NCBI GenBank assembly: GCA_944380305.1
Contig: CALWHF010000003.1
Coordinates: forward strand, 1-64,000
From: an uncultured Christensenellaceae bacterium
Lineage (GTDB): Bacteria; Bacillota; Clostridia; Christensenellales; UBA3700
Reading direction: 5' to 3'
Length of the DNA stretch: 64,000 nucleotides
The notes under the pieces are model-generated. The model was given only the letters and a program-made list of their open reading frames with translations. It made no database searches and was not told the origin of the DNA. The position numbers and the translations under genes were made by a program. Below, in pieces: positions 9,034 through 17,077 of the stretch; position 1 is the first letter of the stretch; the number at the start of each line of letters is the position of its first letter.

Positions 9034-9062
9034 ATTATAACTCATCGTCTTTCCCGTGTCAA
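9034..9062 (-). promoter_or_regulatory. Promoter of the LRR lipoprotein gene
   Basis: Minus-strand perfect TTGACA (9057-9062), 17-nt spacer, perfect TATAAT (9034-9039). The leader to the start codon at 8965 is about 60 nt and contains a self-complementary GCGACGTCGC. Confidence 0.75.
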
Positions 9063-9185
9063 TGCACGACTCACTCAAGCGACGTACCTCTTGCGCTTTG
9101 TATTGCGATTAACACGCTATATAACATCCTGCGCAAAAGCCGCGTAAATTCTCGTCATCACCCGATTTATCCGACGATACGGATA

Positions 9186-9217
9186 AAACAAAAAACGCGC
9201 CGTTTCCGACGCGTTTT
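9186..9217 (-). terminator. Terminator of the Na+-decarboxylase operon
   Basis: In the leftward transcript an AACGCG/CGCGTT stem is followed directly by TTTTGTTTT, some 15 nt after the oadA stop codon. Confidence 0.8.
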
Positions 9218-9231
9218 CGATTCTGCTTTTA

Positions 9232-10623
9232 TCAGACGGGCTGAATGCCGTTCACGGTATCGCCTATCTCGCTGTCTACCTTGTACTTGTTCGCCTGGCG
9301 GTACTTGAAGTAGTTGAGAGCGACCTGCGGGAACAAAGCGTACGACAACACGTCTTCTTCCTGCTCGATATATTCCTTGATCTCATCGCGGTAACCTGCA
9401 AGCTCGGGCTTGATCAGATCTGCGGGACGGCAGGTGATCGGCTTTTCGTCGCCGAGGACCTTCTTGACGATCTCGGGATTCGGCTCTGCGGGCAGCTTGC
9501 CGTACTTTCCTCTCAGGACGTCTTTCGTCTCTGCGGAGACCATCTTGTATCTCTCCCCGCTTATCACGTTGAACACTGCCTGAGTGCCGACGATCTGGCT
9601 GGTCGGGGTGACGAGCGGCGGATAGCCGAGGTCTTTTCTGACGTTGGGAACTTCGGCGAGCACTTCGTCGTATCTGTCCATCGCGCCCAGCTTCTTGAGC
9701 TGTCCGACAAGGTTCGAAAGCATACCGCCGGGGACCTGATATATCAGCGCGCGGACATCCGTCTTGAGCGACTTTTCGGTCAGCCAGCCGTCCTTCTTGA
9801 GTCTGTCAGCGACTTTATCGAAATAGGAAGACAGCTCGTTGAGGGTCTTGAGGTCGAGTCCCGTGTCGTATTCCGTACCCTGAAGCACGGCGACCATAGG
9901 CTCGGTAGCGGGCTGAGAAGTGCCGTTGCCGAGAGCGGAAAGCGCGCAGTCGATGATGTCTACGCCCGCCTCGATAGCCTTGAGGTAGGTCAGGTTGCCC
10001 GTACCCGACGTCTGGTGCGTGTGCAGATGTACGGGGACTTTGACGACCTTCTTGATACCCTTTACGAGTTCGTACGCGGTGTACGGCAGCAGAATGCCTG
10101 CCATATCCTTTATGCAGATGATGTCCGCGCCCATCTTCTCAAGCTCTTTTGCGAGCTTGATGAAGTACTCGTTGGTGTGCACGGGGCTGGTCGTATAGGA
10201 GATCGTAGCCTCGCAGATACCGCCGTACTTCTTGCAGCTGTCCATCGCCTGTTTCATGTTTCTCGTGTCGTTGAGCGCGTCGAAAATTCTGATGATGTCG
10301 ATACCGTTCTTGATGGACATCTTTACGAATTCGTCAACGACGTCGTCGGCATAGTGCTTGTAACCGAGAATGTTCTGACCGCGCAGCAGCATCTGAAGCT
10401 TGGTGTTGGGCATTGCCTTCTTGAGCTGACGCAGTCTCTCCCACGGATCCTCGTTGAGGAATCTGAGGCAGGAGTCGAACGTCGCACCGCCCCAGCACTC
10501 TATCGAATAATAACCGACCTTGTCGAGTTTAGCCGCGACGGGGAGCATTTCGTCGAGGCGCATACGGGTCGCAGCCTGCGACTGATGCGCGTCTCTGAGT
10601 ATAGTTTCTGTAATCTTGACCAT
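9232..10623 (-). CDS. oadA: Oxaloacetate decarboxylase alpha subunit / transcarboxylase 5S-type carboxyltransferase, no biotin domain
   Basis: A 463-residue HMGL-like TIM-barrel carboxyltransferase acting on oxaloacetate/pyruvate. Key residues are visible: RDAHQS near residue 11 (metal Asp), the KDMAG loop with the carbamylated-lysine position, and the metal-binding HLHTHQTSG. The conserved PC/OAD C-terminal barrel extension (to about 450) is present, but the C-terminal biotinyl domain found in many OadA proteins (about 600 residues) is absent; biotin is supplied by the separate carrier three genes upstream in this operon. The start is set at MVKITET (10623) because GAGGT lies at proper spacing; seven in-frame codons upstream lack a site. 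It is the last gene of the operon. Confidence 0.92.
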   Translation of the reverse strand: MVKITETILRDAHQSQAATRMRLDEMLPVAAKLDKVGYYSIECWGGATFDSCLRFLNEDPWERLRQLKKAMPNTKLQMLLRGQNILGYKHYADDVVDEFVKMSIKNGIDIIRIFDALNDTRNMKQAMDSCKKYGGICEATISYTTSPVHTNEYFIKLAKELEKMGADIICIKDMAGILLPYTAYELVKGIKKVVKVPVHLHTHQTSGTGNLTYLKAIEAGVDIIDCALSALGNGTSQPATEPMVAVLQGTEYDTGLDLKTLNELSSYFDKVADRLKKDGWLTEKSLKTDVRALIYQVPGGMLSNLVGQLKKLGAMDRYDEVLAEVPNVRKDLGYPPLVTPTSQIVGTQAVFNVISGERYKMVSAETKDVLRGKYGKLPAEPNPEIVKKVLGDEKPITCRPADLIKPELAGYRDEIKEYIEQEEDVLSYALFPQVALNYFKYRQANKYKVDSEIGDTVNGIQPV

Positions 10624-10646
10624 ATATCTTACCTCGTAATTCAATC

Positions 10647-12023
10647 TTATTTGCCGAACAGCGCAAGCAGAACGCCTGCCGCTACGGCACTGCCGATAAC
10701 GCCTGCGACGTTAGGTCCCATAGCGTGCATCAGCAGATAGTTTCTCGGATTCTCTTCCTGACCTACGTTGTGCGAGATTCTCGCCGCCATCGGGACTGCG
10801 GAAACGCCCGCCGAACCGATAAGCGGATTGACCTTGCCTTTCGTGACCCAGTACATGACCTTGCCGAGGAGCAGACCGCCCACCGTGCCGCCCGCGAACG
10901 CGAAGACGCCGATGACGATGATCTTGAGAGTCTGCCATGTGATGAACACCTCGGCGGTAGCCTTCGTACCTACGAGCACGCCGAGCAGTATCGTGATGAT
11001 GTTGATAAGCTCGTTCTTGGACGTGTTGGTAAGTCTCGGGACGACTTCGGATTCCTTAAACAGGTTGCCGAGCATCAGCATGCCGAGGAGCGGGACAGCG
11101 CTCGGAAGAATGACGCCGACTACCAGCGTGACCACGATCGGGAACACGACCTTTTCCGTCTTGGAAACGGGTCTCAGCTGTTCCATGATGACGGCCCTCT
11201 CCTTCTTGGTCGTCATCAGCTTCATGATGGGCGGCTGAATGACCTTGATGAGTGCCATGTAGGAATATGCCGCGACCGCGATGGACGGCAACAAGTGCGC
11301 CGCGAGTTTCGTGGTGACGTATATCGCGGTAGGACCGTCTGCGCCGCCGATGATAGCTATCGCGGACGCCTCCTCACCCGTAAATCCTATATTGATCGCG
11401 ATTATGAACGTAAGGAAGATACCCAGCTGCGCCGCCGCGCCGAGGATAAGGCTCTTCGGGTTTGCGATAAGCGGACCGAAGTCTGTCATCGCGCCTATGC
11501 CGAGGAAGATCAGCGGCGGATAGATGACCCACTCAACACCCTTGTACAGGTAGTAGAACAAGCCTTGATCCGCTACGACTTCGTGCGTGGAAGTTACGGT
11601 TATGTCAGGGAATATCTCCTGCACTTTCGCCGTGACCGCCGCGACTTTTTCGAGCATGCTCATACCTTCCGTATTCACGTTCAGCATCTGAGCTAGCTGC
11701 GCGATCGTGCCGCTTATCTGCTCGCCGTTGTACTGCAATACGGTGGAAAGATCGCTCGCGTCGTAGAAAGTATATCCCGCAGTACCGTACAACACGTTGT
11801 AGGTGCCGGGTATGTTGATTATGAACATACCGAAACCGATAGCGAGCAGCAGGTTCGGCTCGAACTCCTTATACACCGCGAGGTAGATCAGCACGCACGC
11901 GATGACGAGCATCACGAGGTTCTGCCACAGCGGAGTAAGCGAGGTCATGAAACCCGTGCTCATCCAAAGGTTTTTCAGGGAATCTACAAGGTCGAGCGAC
12001 AAAATTGTAGATGAAAACGCCAT
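10647..12023 (-). CDS. oadB: Na+-translocating decarboxylase beta subunit
   Basis: A 458-residue polytopic membrane protein that decarboxylates carboxybiotin and pumps Na+ outward. The family signature IIGGADGPTAIY, carrying the essential Asp of the ion path, and the C-terminal NVAGVIGSAVAAG helix are intact. About ten hydrophobic segments are visible. Between the second and third hydrophobic segments lies an extra hydrophilic stretch (about 85-155), making the protein longer than the 370-435 residues of well-studied OadB/MmdB. It follows the biotin carrier by 15 nt with a strong GGAGG site. The electron-neutral role is to couple decarboxylation to a sodium gradient. Confidence 0.93.
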   Translation of the reverse strand: MAFSSTILSLDLVDSLKNLWMSTGFMTSLTPLWQNLVMLVIACVLIYLAVYKEFEPNLLLAIGFGMFIINIPGTYNVLYGTAGYTFYDASDLSTVLQYNGEQISGTIAQLAQMLNVNTEGMSMLEKVAAVTAKVQEIFPDITVTSTHEVVADQGLFYYLYKGVEWVIYPPLIFLGIGAMTDFGPLIANPKSLILGAAAQLGIFLTFIIAINIGFTGEEASAIAIIGGADGPTAIYVTTKLAAHLLPSIAVAAYSYMALIKVIQPPIMKLMTTKKERAVIMEQLRPVSKTEKVVFPIVVTLVVGVILPSAVPLLGMLMLGNLFKESEVVPRLTNTSKNELINIITILLGVLVGTKATAEVFITWQTLKIIVIGVFAFAGGTVGGLLLGKVMYWVTKGKVNPLIGSAGVSAVPMAARISHNVGQEENPRNYLLMHAMGPNVAGVIGSAVAAGVLLALFGK

Positions 12024-12038
12024 TGTTTTGCCTCCGTA

Positions 12039-12419
12039 TTACGCTATCGTGCAGAGCACCGCGCCCGTGTCGATATTCGCGCCTTCGCTGACCGAGTAGG
12101 TGATCACGCCGTCCTTGGTAGCGACGATCGGGGTGTCCATCTTCATTGCCTCGAGGATAACGATGGTATCGTTCATCTTTACGGTCGCACCGTTCGCAAA
12201 ACAGAGTTTCTTGACGAGACCGGGCATCTGGCTCTTTACGGGTTCGCCCTTTCCTGCCGCAGCGGGAGCAGCGGGTGCGGGAGCCGCAACGGGAGCTACG
12301 GGCGCAACGGGTGCAGCCACGGGTGTCGGAGCAACGGGCATTGCCGCGCCGACAGCTCCTACTTCTTCGATTTCTACGGCATAAGCCTTGCCGTTTACTG
12401 TAACATTGAATTTACGCAT
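12039..12419 (-). CDS. Biotin carboxyl carrier protein of the decarboxylase
   Basis: A 126-residue carrier. The N-terminal 22 residues form a short conserved head (MRKFNVTVNGKAYAVEIEEV), then comes a flexible Ala/Pro-rich linker (about 22-58), then a biotinyl domain with the EAMKM motif whose Lys93 would be biotinylated. It corresponds to MmdC or the 1.3S transcarboxylase subunit. As the only carrier in the operon it must serve both carboxyltransferases (12893-14299 and 9232-10623) and the membrane subunit. A GAGAGGATAAT site precedes the ATG. Confidence 0.93.
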   Translation of the reverse strand: MRKFNVTVNGKAYAVEIEEVGAVGAAMPVAPTPVAAPVAPVAPVAAPAPAAPAAAGKGEPVKSQMPGLVKKLCFANGATVKMNDTIVILEAMKMDTPIVATKDGVITYSVSEGANIDTGAVLCTIA

Positions 12420-12438
12420 ATATATTATCCTCTCTCAA

Positions 12439-12882
12439 TTATTTAATTTCTCTGATGGAGCGGACCCTGAACGGGAGATCGCTCGTTTCGACTGCCTCTG
12501 CGCCGTAATACGCCGCGATAGCCGCCGTTATTGCCGCAACCACTTCGTCTTCGTCCGTATCCGCCGCGACCGCGGGTGCGGGGATTTCTTTCACAGGCTC
12601 GGTGACGGTGACGGCACCGCTCTTCTTTGCCGCGATCTTTGCAGGCAGATTCTGCAAATATGCGACTGCCCTGATTATCGCGATCAGAAGAAACAGCACC
12701 ACGAATACCATTCCGAGACCGAGAACGAAGACAAGCAGACCCGTCAGCAGTCTCTCGCCGAAGTTCATTTTGCCGATGCCCAGCAAGTCGGGAGATCCCT
12801 CTACCGCACAAGCCGAAAGCAACGTCGCCATGACTACCGCCAGCACTACTATTACGGTTATCAATGCCAATCTTTTCTTCAT
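12439..12882 (-). CDS. oadG: Decarboxylase gamma (OadG/MmdD) subunit with a lipobox-like signal
   Basis: A 147-residue small membrane subunit. A transmembrane helix at about 48-72, an acidic patch followed by the Ala-rich VVAAITAAIAAYYG segment, and the terminal FRVRSIREIK fit the OadG family, which assembles and anchors the complex. Unusually, the N-terminus (1-24) reads as a second hydrophobic segment ending LLSAC, a plausible lipobox with Cys25. Most OadG proteins start directly with the single anchor helix, so this version may be lipidated. It lies between the acyl-CoA carboxyltransferase and the biotin carrier, 9 and 19 nt away. Confidence 0.85.
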   Translation of the reverse strand: MKKRLALITVIVVLAVVMATLLSACAVEGSPDLLGIGKMNFGERLLTGLLVFVLGLGMVFVVLFLLIAIIRAVAYLQNLPAKIAAKKSGAVTVTEPVKEIPAPAVAADTDEDEVVAAITAAIAAYYGAEAVETSDLPFRVRSIREIK

Positions 12883-12892
12883 ACTACGCTCC

Positions 12893-14299
12893 TTAGATGC
12901 CGAGCAGCATCATCAGCGCGGACGCGATGTAAGGACGGATATTCTTCGCTTCGACGACGTTGTCGAGCCATCCTTCCTGCGCTCCGAGCATCGGGTTTGC
13001 CTGTATCTTTGCGTATTCTTCGGCGAGCTTCGCTCTCGCAGCCTCGGGATCTTTAGCCTTGCCGAGCTGCTCGCTCATCAGAGCGTTGACCGCCGCGTCG
13101 TTGTTTATCGGAGAAATTTCCGCGTTCTGCGTAGCGAGCGTATAGTCGAAACCTATGCCCTTACTCATCAGCACGCTGTATCCGAAACCTATCGCCTTGC
13201 CAACCGCTACGCCTATCTTGTCGATAGAGCTGTTTGCGATCGTCGCGACGAGATCGCCCGTGACTTTAGCCGCGCCCGCAAGTTCTTCTTCGAGGCTCGG
13301 ATTGACGCCGAGAGTATCTACGAGCGTTATGAGCGGAATATCGAAACCGTCGAGTTTCTCGACGAAAGAAGTCAGCTTCCTGACACCTGCGAGAGTCATG
13401 TATCCGTCGCCGACCTTGCTGTCGGTAGCCGCGATACCTACGCTTATGCCGTTGATCTTCGCGAGAGCGCAGACCACTTCGGGAGCGTATTCTCCGCAAT
13501 ATTCGACGTAATCGCCGTTGTCTGCGACAGCCTTTACCTTCGCTACCGCCGAGCACTCTTTGTTGAGCGCGCTCGATACGCGGTTGGGATCGTCGGTGGA
13601 TTCTTCTTCGTCAGCCGCAAGGAGAATGCCCGTCAGTTTGGTCAGCTGTTTCTTGAGATCGGCTTCGTTCTTATATACGAACTGAGCGAGGTCGCTGCCC
13701 TTCTTGTGCGCCTTGTAGCCGATCATATCGGCAAACTTCGGATAATCCTTGCCTTTGGACGCGAGATACATCGGAGAATTGACCGACATGATCGCGCTCT
13801 CGGACATGAATACGAAATCCGCCATAGCCGCAAACGACGCCATCATGCCGACGGCATTGCCTTTGACTATACAAAAATGAGGTACTTGTCCGCTCACGAT
13901 AGCCGCTTCTGCAAGCACCTTCGCAAAGCCTTCGAGTACGCTCACGCCTTCACCCACTCTCGCTCCCGCACAATCGATTACGGAGATCAAAGGAGTGCCC
14001 GTCTTGACGGCTCTCTGCATACACCTGACGATCTTGTCGGCGTGTGCCTTGCCGAGACTTCCTTTGAGTACTTCCGCATTCTGCGCGAAAACGTGGAACG
14101 GGCTTCCGTTTACGGTAGCATAACCGGTAACAACGCCTTCGCCGAGCGCGCTTGCCGCGTCGTCAAAACCCTTTCCGGTAACGAAAACGTCGGTCTCGAC
14201 AAAACTGCCTTTGTCGACGATGCCGTCAAGGAAATCTTTGACTTTCGAGCAAGCCTTTTCGATCGCTTTTGCGCTGACCGTAAGATTGCTGTTCTCCAT
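12893..14299 (-). CDS. Divergent acyl-CoA carboxyltransferase (MmdA/12S-like)
   Basis: A 468-residue two-lobed crotonase-fold carboxyltransferase. Lobe 1 (about 25-220) contains GVVTGYATVNG, HVFAQNAEVLKGSLGKAHADKI and IDCAGARVGEGV. Lobe 2 (about 260-440) contains the VGIAATDSKVGDG and LVDTLGVNPS segments. It is related to MmdA and the 12S transcarboxylase subunit but is about 40-50 residues shorter, and the usual GPCAGGAVYSPALTDF oxyanion segment is replaced by GNAVGMMASFAAMADF. Substrate is therefore uncertain (methylmalonyl-, malonyl-, glutaconyl-CoA or another). It is the first gene of the five-gene operon and has its own promoter and GGAGG site. Confidence 0.82.
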   Translation of the reverse strand: MENSNLTVSAKAIEKACSKVKDFLDGIVDKGSFVETDVFVTGKGFDDAASALGEGVVTGYATVNGSPFHVFAQNAEVLKGSLGKAHADKIVRCMQRAVKTGTPLISVIDCAGARVGEGVSVLEGFAKVLAEAAIVSGQVPHFCIVKGNAVGMMASFAAMADFVFMSESAIMSVNSPMYLASKGKDYPKFADMIGYKAHKKGSDLAQFVYKNEADLKKQLTKLTGILLAADEEESTDDPNRVSSALNKECSAVAKVKAVADNGDYVEYCGEYAPEVVCALAKINGISVGIAATDSKVGDGYMTLAGVRKLTSFVEKLDGFDIPLITLVDTLGVNPSLEEELAGAAKVTGDLVATIANSSIDKIGVAVGKAIGFGYSVLMSKGIGFDYTLATQNAEISPINNDAAVNALMSEQLGKAKDPEAARAKLAEEYAKIQANPMLGAQEGWLDNVVEAKNIRPYIASALMMLLGI

Positions 14300-14360
14300 A
14301 TTAAACCCTCCAGAATATATAAAGTTTTAATTATCTTGAGAATAATTTACACCATTACAC

Positions 14361-14389
14361 ATTATAAATATTTATACCCCAAATTGCAA
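14361..14389 (-). promoter_or_regulatory. Promoter of the decarboxylase operon
   Basis: Minus-strand TTGCAA (14384-14389), 17-nt spacer, perfect TATAAT (14361-14366), about 60 nt before the first start codon. Confidence 0.65.
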
Positions 14390-14507
14390 CTAAATTTCAT
14401 CGAAAAAAGCCCCCTGTCTGCCAATTTTTTAACATTACTGTTTTGTAATAATTTTTATGATTTTCCGAACTCCGATATGGACAAAACATATCAACAAATG
14501 AGTATCA

Positions 14508-14531
14508 TTTTGTGCACTAATCCGCACAAAA
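14508..14531. promoter_or_regulatory. Inverted repeat upstream of the decarboxylase promoter
   Basis: TTTTGTGC (14508-14515) and GCACAAAA (14524-14531) form a perfect 8-nt inverted repeat with an 8-nt spacer, about 120 nt upstream of the -35 box. The shape suits a dimeric regulator site, but no cognate regulator gene is nearby. Confidence 0.35.
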
Positions 14532-14775
14532 AGATCGTTTGCACGCTATAAAACCGTATTTTATCACAAATCGAAAAAAGCGTTTTGACGGAACGAAAGA
14601 AAGACAAAAACGAGACTAAACAAAACACCTCCGAACCAGTGTAAACGGTCTTCCCTCCGCGTCTCTGATACGAAATCCCGCCATATATAATATTGATATA
14701 GTATATATATCCGTCGCCGCACGCAATATACGGGAAACTACGGTTTGAGTGACGGCTGCCTTACCCTGAAAAGGC

Positions 14776-14805
14776 AAATAAAAATCCGCGTTTTTACGCC
14801 GCGGA
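14776..14805 (-). terminator. Terminator after rluB
   Basis: Leftward transcript: TCCGCG (14800-14805) pairs with CGCGGA (14785-14790), followed by TTTTTATTT. Confidence 0.7.
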
Positions 14806-14822
14806 AAACCATGTCTCCGACC

Positions 14823-15536
14823 TCACAGACTCTTGAGATAAGCGATCTCGTCGTCTGTAAGATACCTGTAAGCCCCTCTGCCGAGACCGCCGAGCTTGAG
14901 CTCGCCTACGGCGATGCGCTTGAGGAACACGACTTCTCTCTCGACAGCCTCGAACATCTTTCTGATCTGGCGGTTCCTGCCCTCGGTTATCGTCACGCGA
15001 AGGCGCGACACGCCGTCTTTGTATTCTATCAGTTTCACGCGGCTCCTGTTGGTCTTTTCGCCGTCGACGATAACGCCTTTTCTGAGCTGGGCGAGTTTAT
15101 GTTCGGGCATTTCGCCCTCGACTTTTACGAGATAAGTCTTTTCCACCTCGTGACTGGGGTGCGTCAGACTGTACGTCAGATCTCCGTCGTTGGTCAGAAT
15201 AAGCAGCCCTTCGGTATCGTAGTCGAGCCTGCCGACGGGTACGAGATGAGGGATATTCACGTCTCCGAGATAATCGAAAACCGTCTTTCTTCCCTTTTCG
15301 TCGCTGACGGTAGTGATGCAGCCCTTCGGCTTGTACAGCATGATATAACTGTATTCGGCTACGGGTCTGACTTTTATGCCGTCAACCGCGACCGTATCGT
15401 TTGCGGGATTTACTGTAGTCCCCAGCTCGGTCACGACTTTGCCGTTTACCTTTACTCTTCCTTCCTCTATCAGTTTATCCGCGCCTCTGCGGGAAGCCGC
15501 TCCGCACGACGCCAAATATTTGTTCAATCTCTCCAT
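14823..15536 (-). CDS. rluB: Pseudouridine synthase RluB (RsuA family)
   Basis: A 237-residue enzyme that isomerises uridine in 23S rRNA (U2605 in E. coli numbering). An N-terminal S4 RNA-binding domain (MERLNKYLASCGAASRRGAD, 1-20 onward) is followed by the catalytic domain with GRLDYDTEGLLILTNDG, catalytic Asp105. The start is fixed by the S4 domain, which begins at the very first residue in this family; this start lies 62 nt inside the upstream carboxypeptidase gene in another frame. The order scpB ... dac ... rluB is conserved in Bacillus and Clostridia. Confidence 0.94.
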   Translation of the reverse strand: MERLNKYLASCGAASRRGADKLIEEGRVKVNGKVVTELGTTVNPANDTVAVDGIKVRPVAEYSYIMLYKPKGCITTVSDEKGRKTVFDYLGDVNIPHLVPVGRLDYDTEGLLILTNDGDLTYSLTHPSHEVEKTYLVKVEGEMPEHKLAQLRKGVIVDGEKTNRSRVKLIEYKDGVSRLRVTITEGRNRQIRKMFEAVEREVVFLKRIAVGELKLGGLGRGAYRYLTDDEIAYLKSL

Positions 15537-16716
15537 CGATCGAATTTATCTGCCAGTCTCCGACGAGATTCATCAGAGAAAGCAACGCTCCTTTGTGCTT
15601 TATCTCATTTATAGTAATTACTTTTCGCGTAAAAATCAAGCGATTGCCGTCAAATACGTTCAAAGTACCGACCGTATCGCCTGCATTAAGGCTGTCGGGA
15701 TATGACTCAAGCGGCTCGAAAACGTATCTGAAATCCTCTCTTTCTCCGTCTTTTATCGGATAATATATGTCTGTATCGAGTCTCAAGGCTATATTCTCCC
15801 CTTTGAGCATGAATTCGTCGAGATTTTTAGACGAATCGCCTATCTTGACGTAGTCGTATTTTTCGAACGCGTCGGAAAGCAGATATTTAGTACGCTCCCA
15901 CATATCGGGACAATTGATGACAACGCTGACAAGTTGCATTCCTCCTCTTTTAGCCGCACCGACGAAACATCTGCCAGAATCCGTGGTATAACCTGTTTTC
16001 ACTCCGTTCGCGCCCTCGAAAGAAGAAAGCAACTTATTTTTATTGTAAAAAGTTCTGGCACTGAGCGTATCGTTACCTTCGACGTCGTGAGATTTTGACG
16101 ATACGATGCGGGCAAAGGTCGGGTTCTTCAACGCATATGCAGTTATCAACGCAAGATCGTATGCTGACGTATAGTGTCTATCCGAATGTAAACCGTGAGG
16201 ATTATCAAACAAAGTATTTTTCAGCGAAAGCCTCTTTGCAAGCGCGTTCATCATATCGACGAACGCATCCACGCTTCCCGCGGTTGCGATAGCGACGGCA
16301 GTCGCCGCATCGTTGCCCGACTGAAGCATCAGCCCGTACAGCAGATCTTCGAGTTTCCATATCTCTCCCTTTCTGAGATAGATCGACGAGCCTTCTATGC
16401 CCTCCATCTCGTCGGTTATCTCAACCGACTTGTCAAGCGGCGCGTTTTCTATCGCGACAATCGTCGTCGCGATCTTCGTAGTGCTTGCCATCTCGAGCCT
16501 CATATCCTTGTTGTACGACGACAAGATCCTGCCGCTCTCCGCATCGATAACTATCTGTGATGAACCGCTCTGGATTGCAAAAGTTTGCGGCATTTTCAGC
16601 CATAATATTGCTAATAGAATAATTATTATTCCAATAATCGCGCTAATTGATAATAATTTTTTGTTTACTTTTTGTCTTTCAACATATTGAGCGCGGCTGA
16701 AATCAAGGTTTCCCAT
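15475..16716 (-). CDS. dacB: D-alanyl-D-alanine carboxypeptidase (DacB-like, locus-conserved)
   Basis: A 413-residue class C low-molecular-weight PBP that trims the terminal D-Ala of peptidoglycan stem peptides. The catalytic triad of motifs is complete: S78-T-T-K81, S133-G-N135 and K240-T-G242. A single hydrophobic helix (about 21-41) with Lys/Arg before it looks like an uncleaved anchor. In B. subtilis the gene between scpAB and rluB is the spore-cortex enzyme dacB, so a sporulation role is plausible (inference from context). Its C-terminus overlaps rluB by 62 nt and its N-terminus overlaps gerW by 52 nt, both unusually large. Confidence 0.9.
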   Translation of the reverse strand: MGNLDFSRAQYVERQKVNKKLLSISAIIGIIIILLAILWLKMPQTFAIQSGSSQIVIDAESGRILSSYNKDMRLEMASTTKIATTIVAIENAPLDKSVEITDEMEGIEGSSIYLRKGEIWKLEDLLYGLMLQSGNDAATAVAIATAGSVDAFVDMMNALAKRLSLKNTLFDNPHGLHSDRHYTSAYDLALITAYALKNPTFARIVSSKSHDVEGNDTLSARTFYNKNKLLSSFEGANGVKTGYTTDSGRCFVGAAKRGGMQLVSVVINCPDMWERTKYLLSDAFEKYDYVKIGDSSKNLDEFMLKGENIALRLDTDIYYPIKDGEREDFRYVFEPLESYPDSLNAGDTVGTLNVFDGNRLIFTRKVITINEIKHKGALLSLMNLVGDWQINSIDGEIEQIFGVVRSGFPQRRG

Positions 16717-17030
16717 TTCCCTTTCCCCTCCTTTTTGTCAAGTTTTACCAGTTCCTGATCGTTGTCTTTGCAGACAAGAAATCCTATCGGAGTGATATTG
16801 ACTCCTCCGCCTCCGCCGCCTGCGAAAGGCAGTGCAAAATTCTGTTTCACGTTGCTCTGACCGTACTGTCCGCCACCCGTCACGAACCCTACCGTAACTT
16901 TGGATATAGGTAGCACTACGCTGCCCTCCGGCATGACGATCGGCTTGCCGACCACGTTCTCGCTGTTCATCATACCTTTGATATTGTTCATCGTAATGCC
17001 GATGAGTTCGTTCATTTCTCCGTCGTTCAA
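16665..17030 (-). CDS. ytfJ: GerW/YtfJ family sporulation protein
   Basis: A 121-residue protein of the GerW (YtfJ) family, implicated in spore germination in Bacillus. The family core VGKPIVMPEGSVVLPISKVT at about 25-45 and the glycine-rich FAGGGGGGVNITPIGFLV at about 70-90 are plain. The molecular function is not established for the family. It follows DUF2953 (ytfI-like) as in many Firmicutes, where the two are neighbours. The last 52 nt overlap the carboxypeptidase gene in another frame. Confidence 0.9.
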   Translation of the reverse strand: MNDGEMNELIGITMNNIKGMMNSENVVGKPIVMPEGSVVLPISKVTVGFVTGGGQYGQSNVKQNFALPFAGGGGGGVNITPIGFLVCKDNDQELVKLDKKEGKGKWETLISAALNMLKDKK

Positions 17031-17077
17031 GCTGCTTTCCTCCGTCTGATTTATGTGTAAATTATATATCTATGATT

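Larger units (their letters stand above)
14300..14822. other. Non-coding region between oad operon and rluB
   Basis: Holds the oad promoter, the TTTTGTGC inverted repeat and the rluB terminator. The stretch 14540-14770 contains no credible gene or RNA that I can recognise; it is AT-rich with several TATA runs near 14680-14710. Confidence 0.6.
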
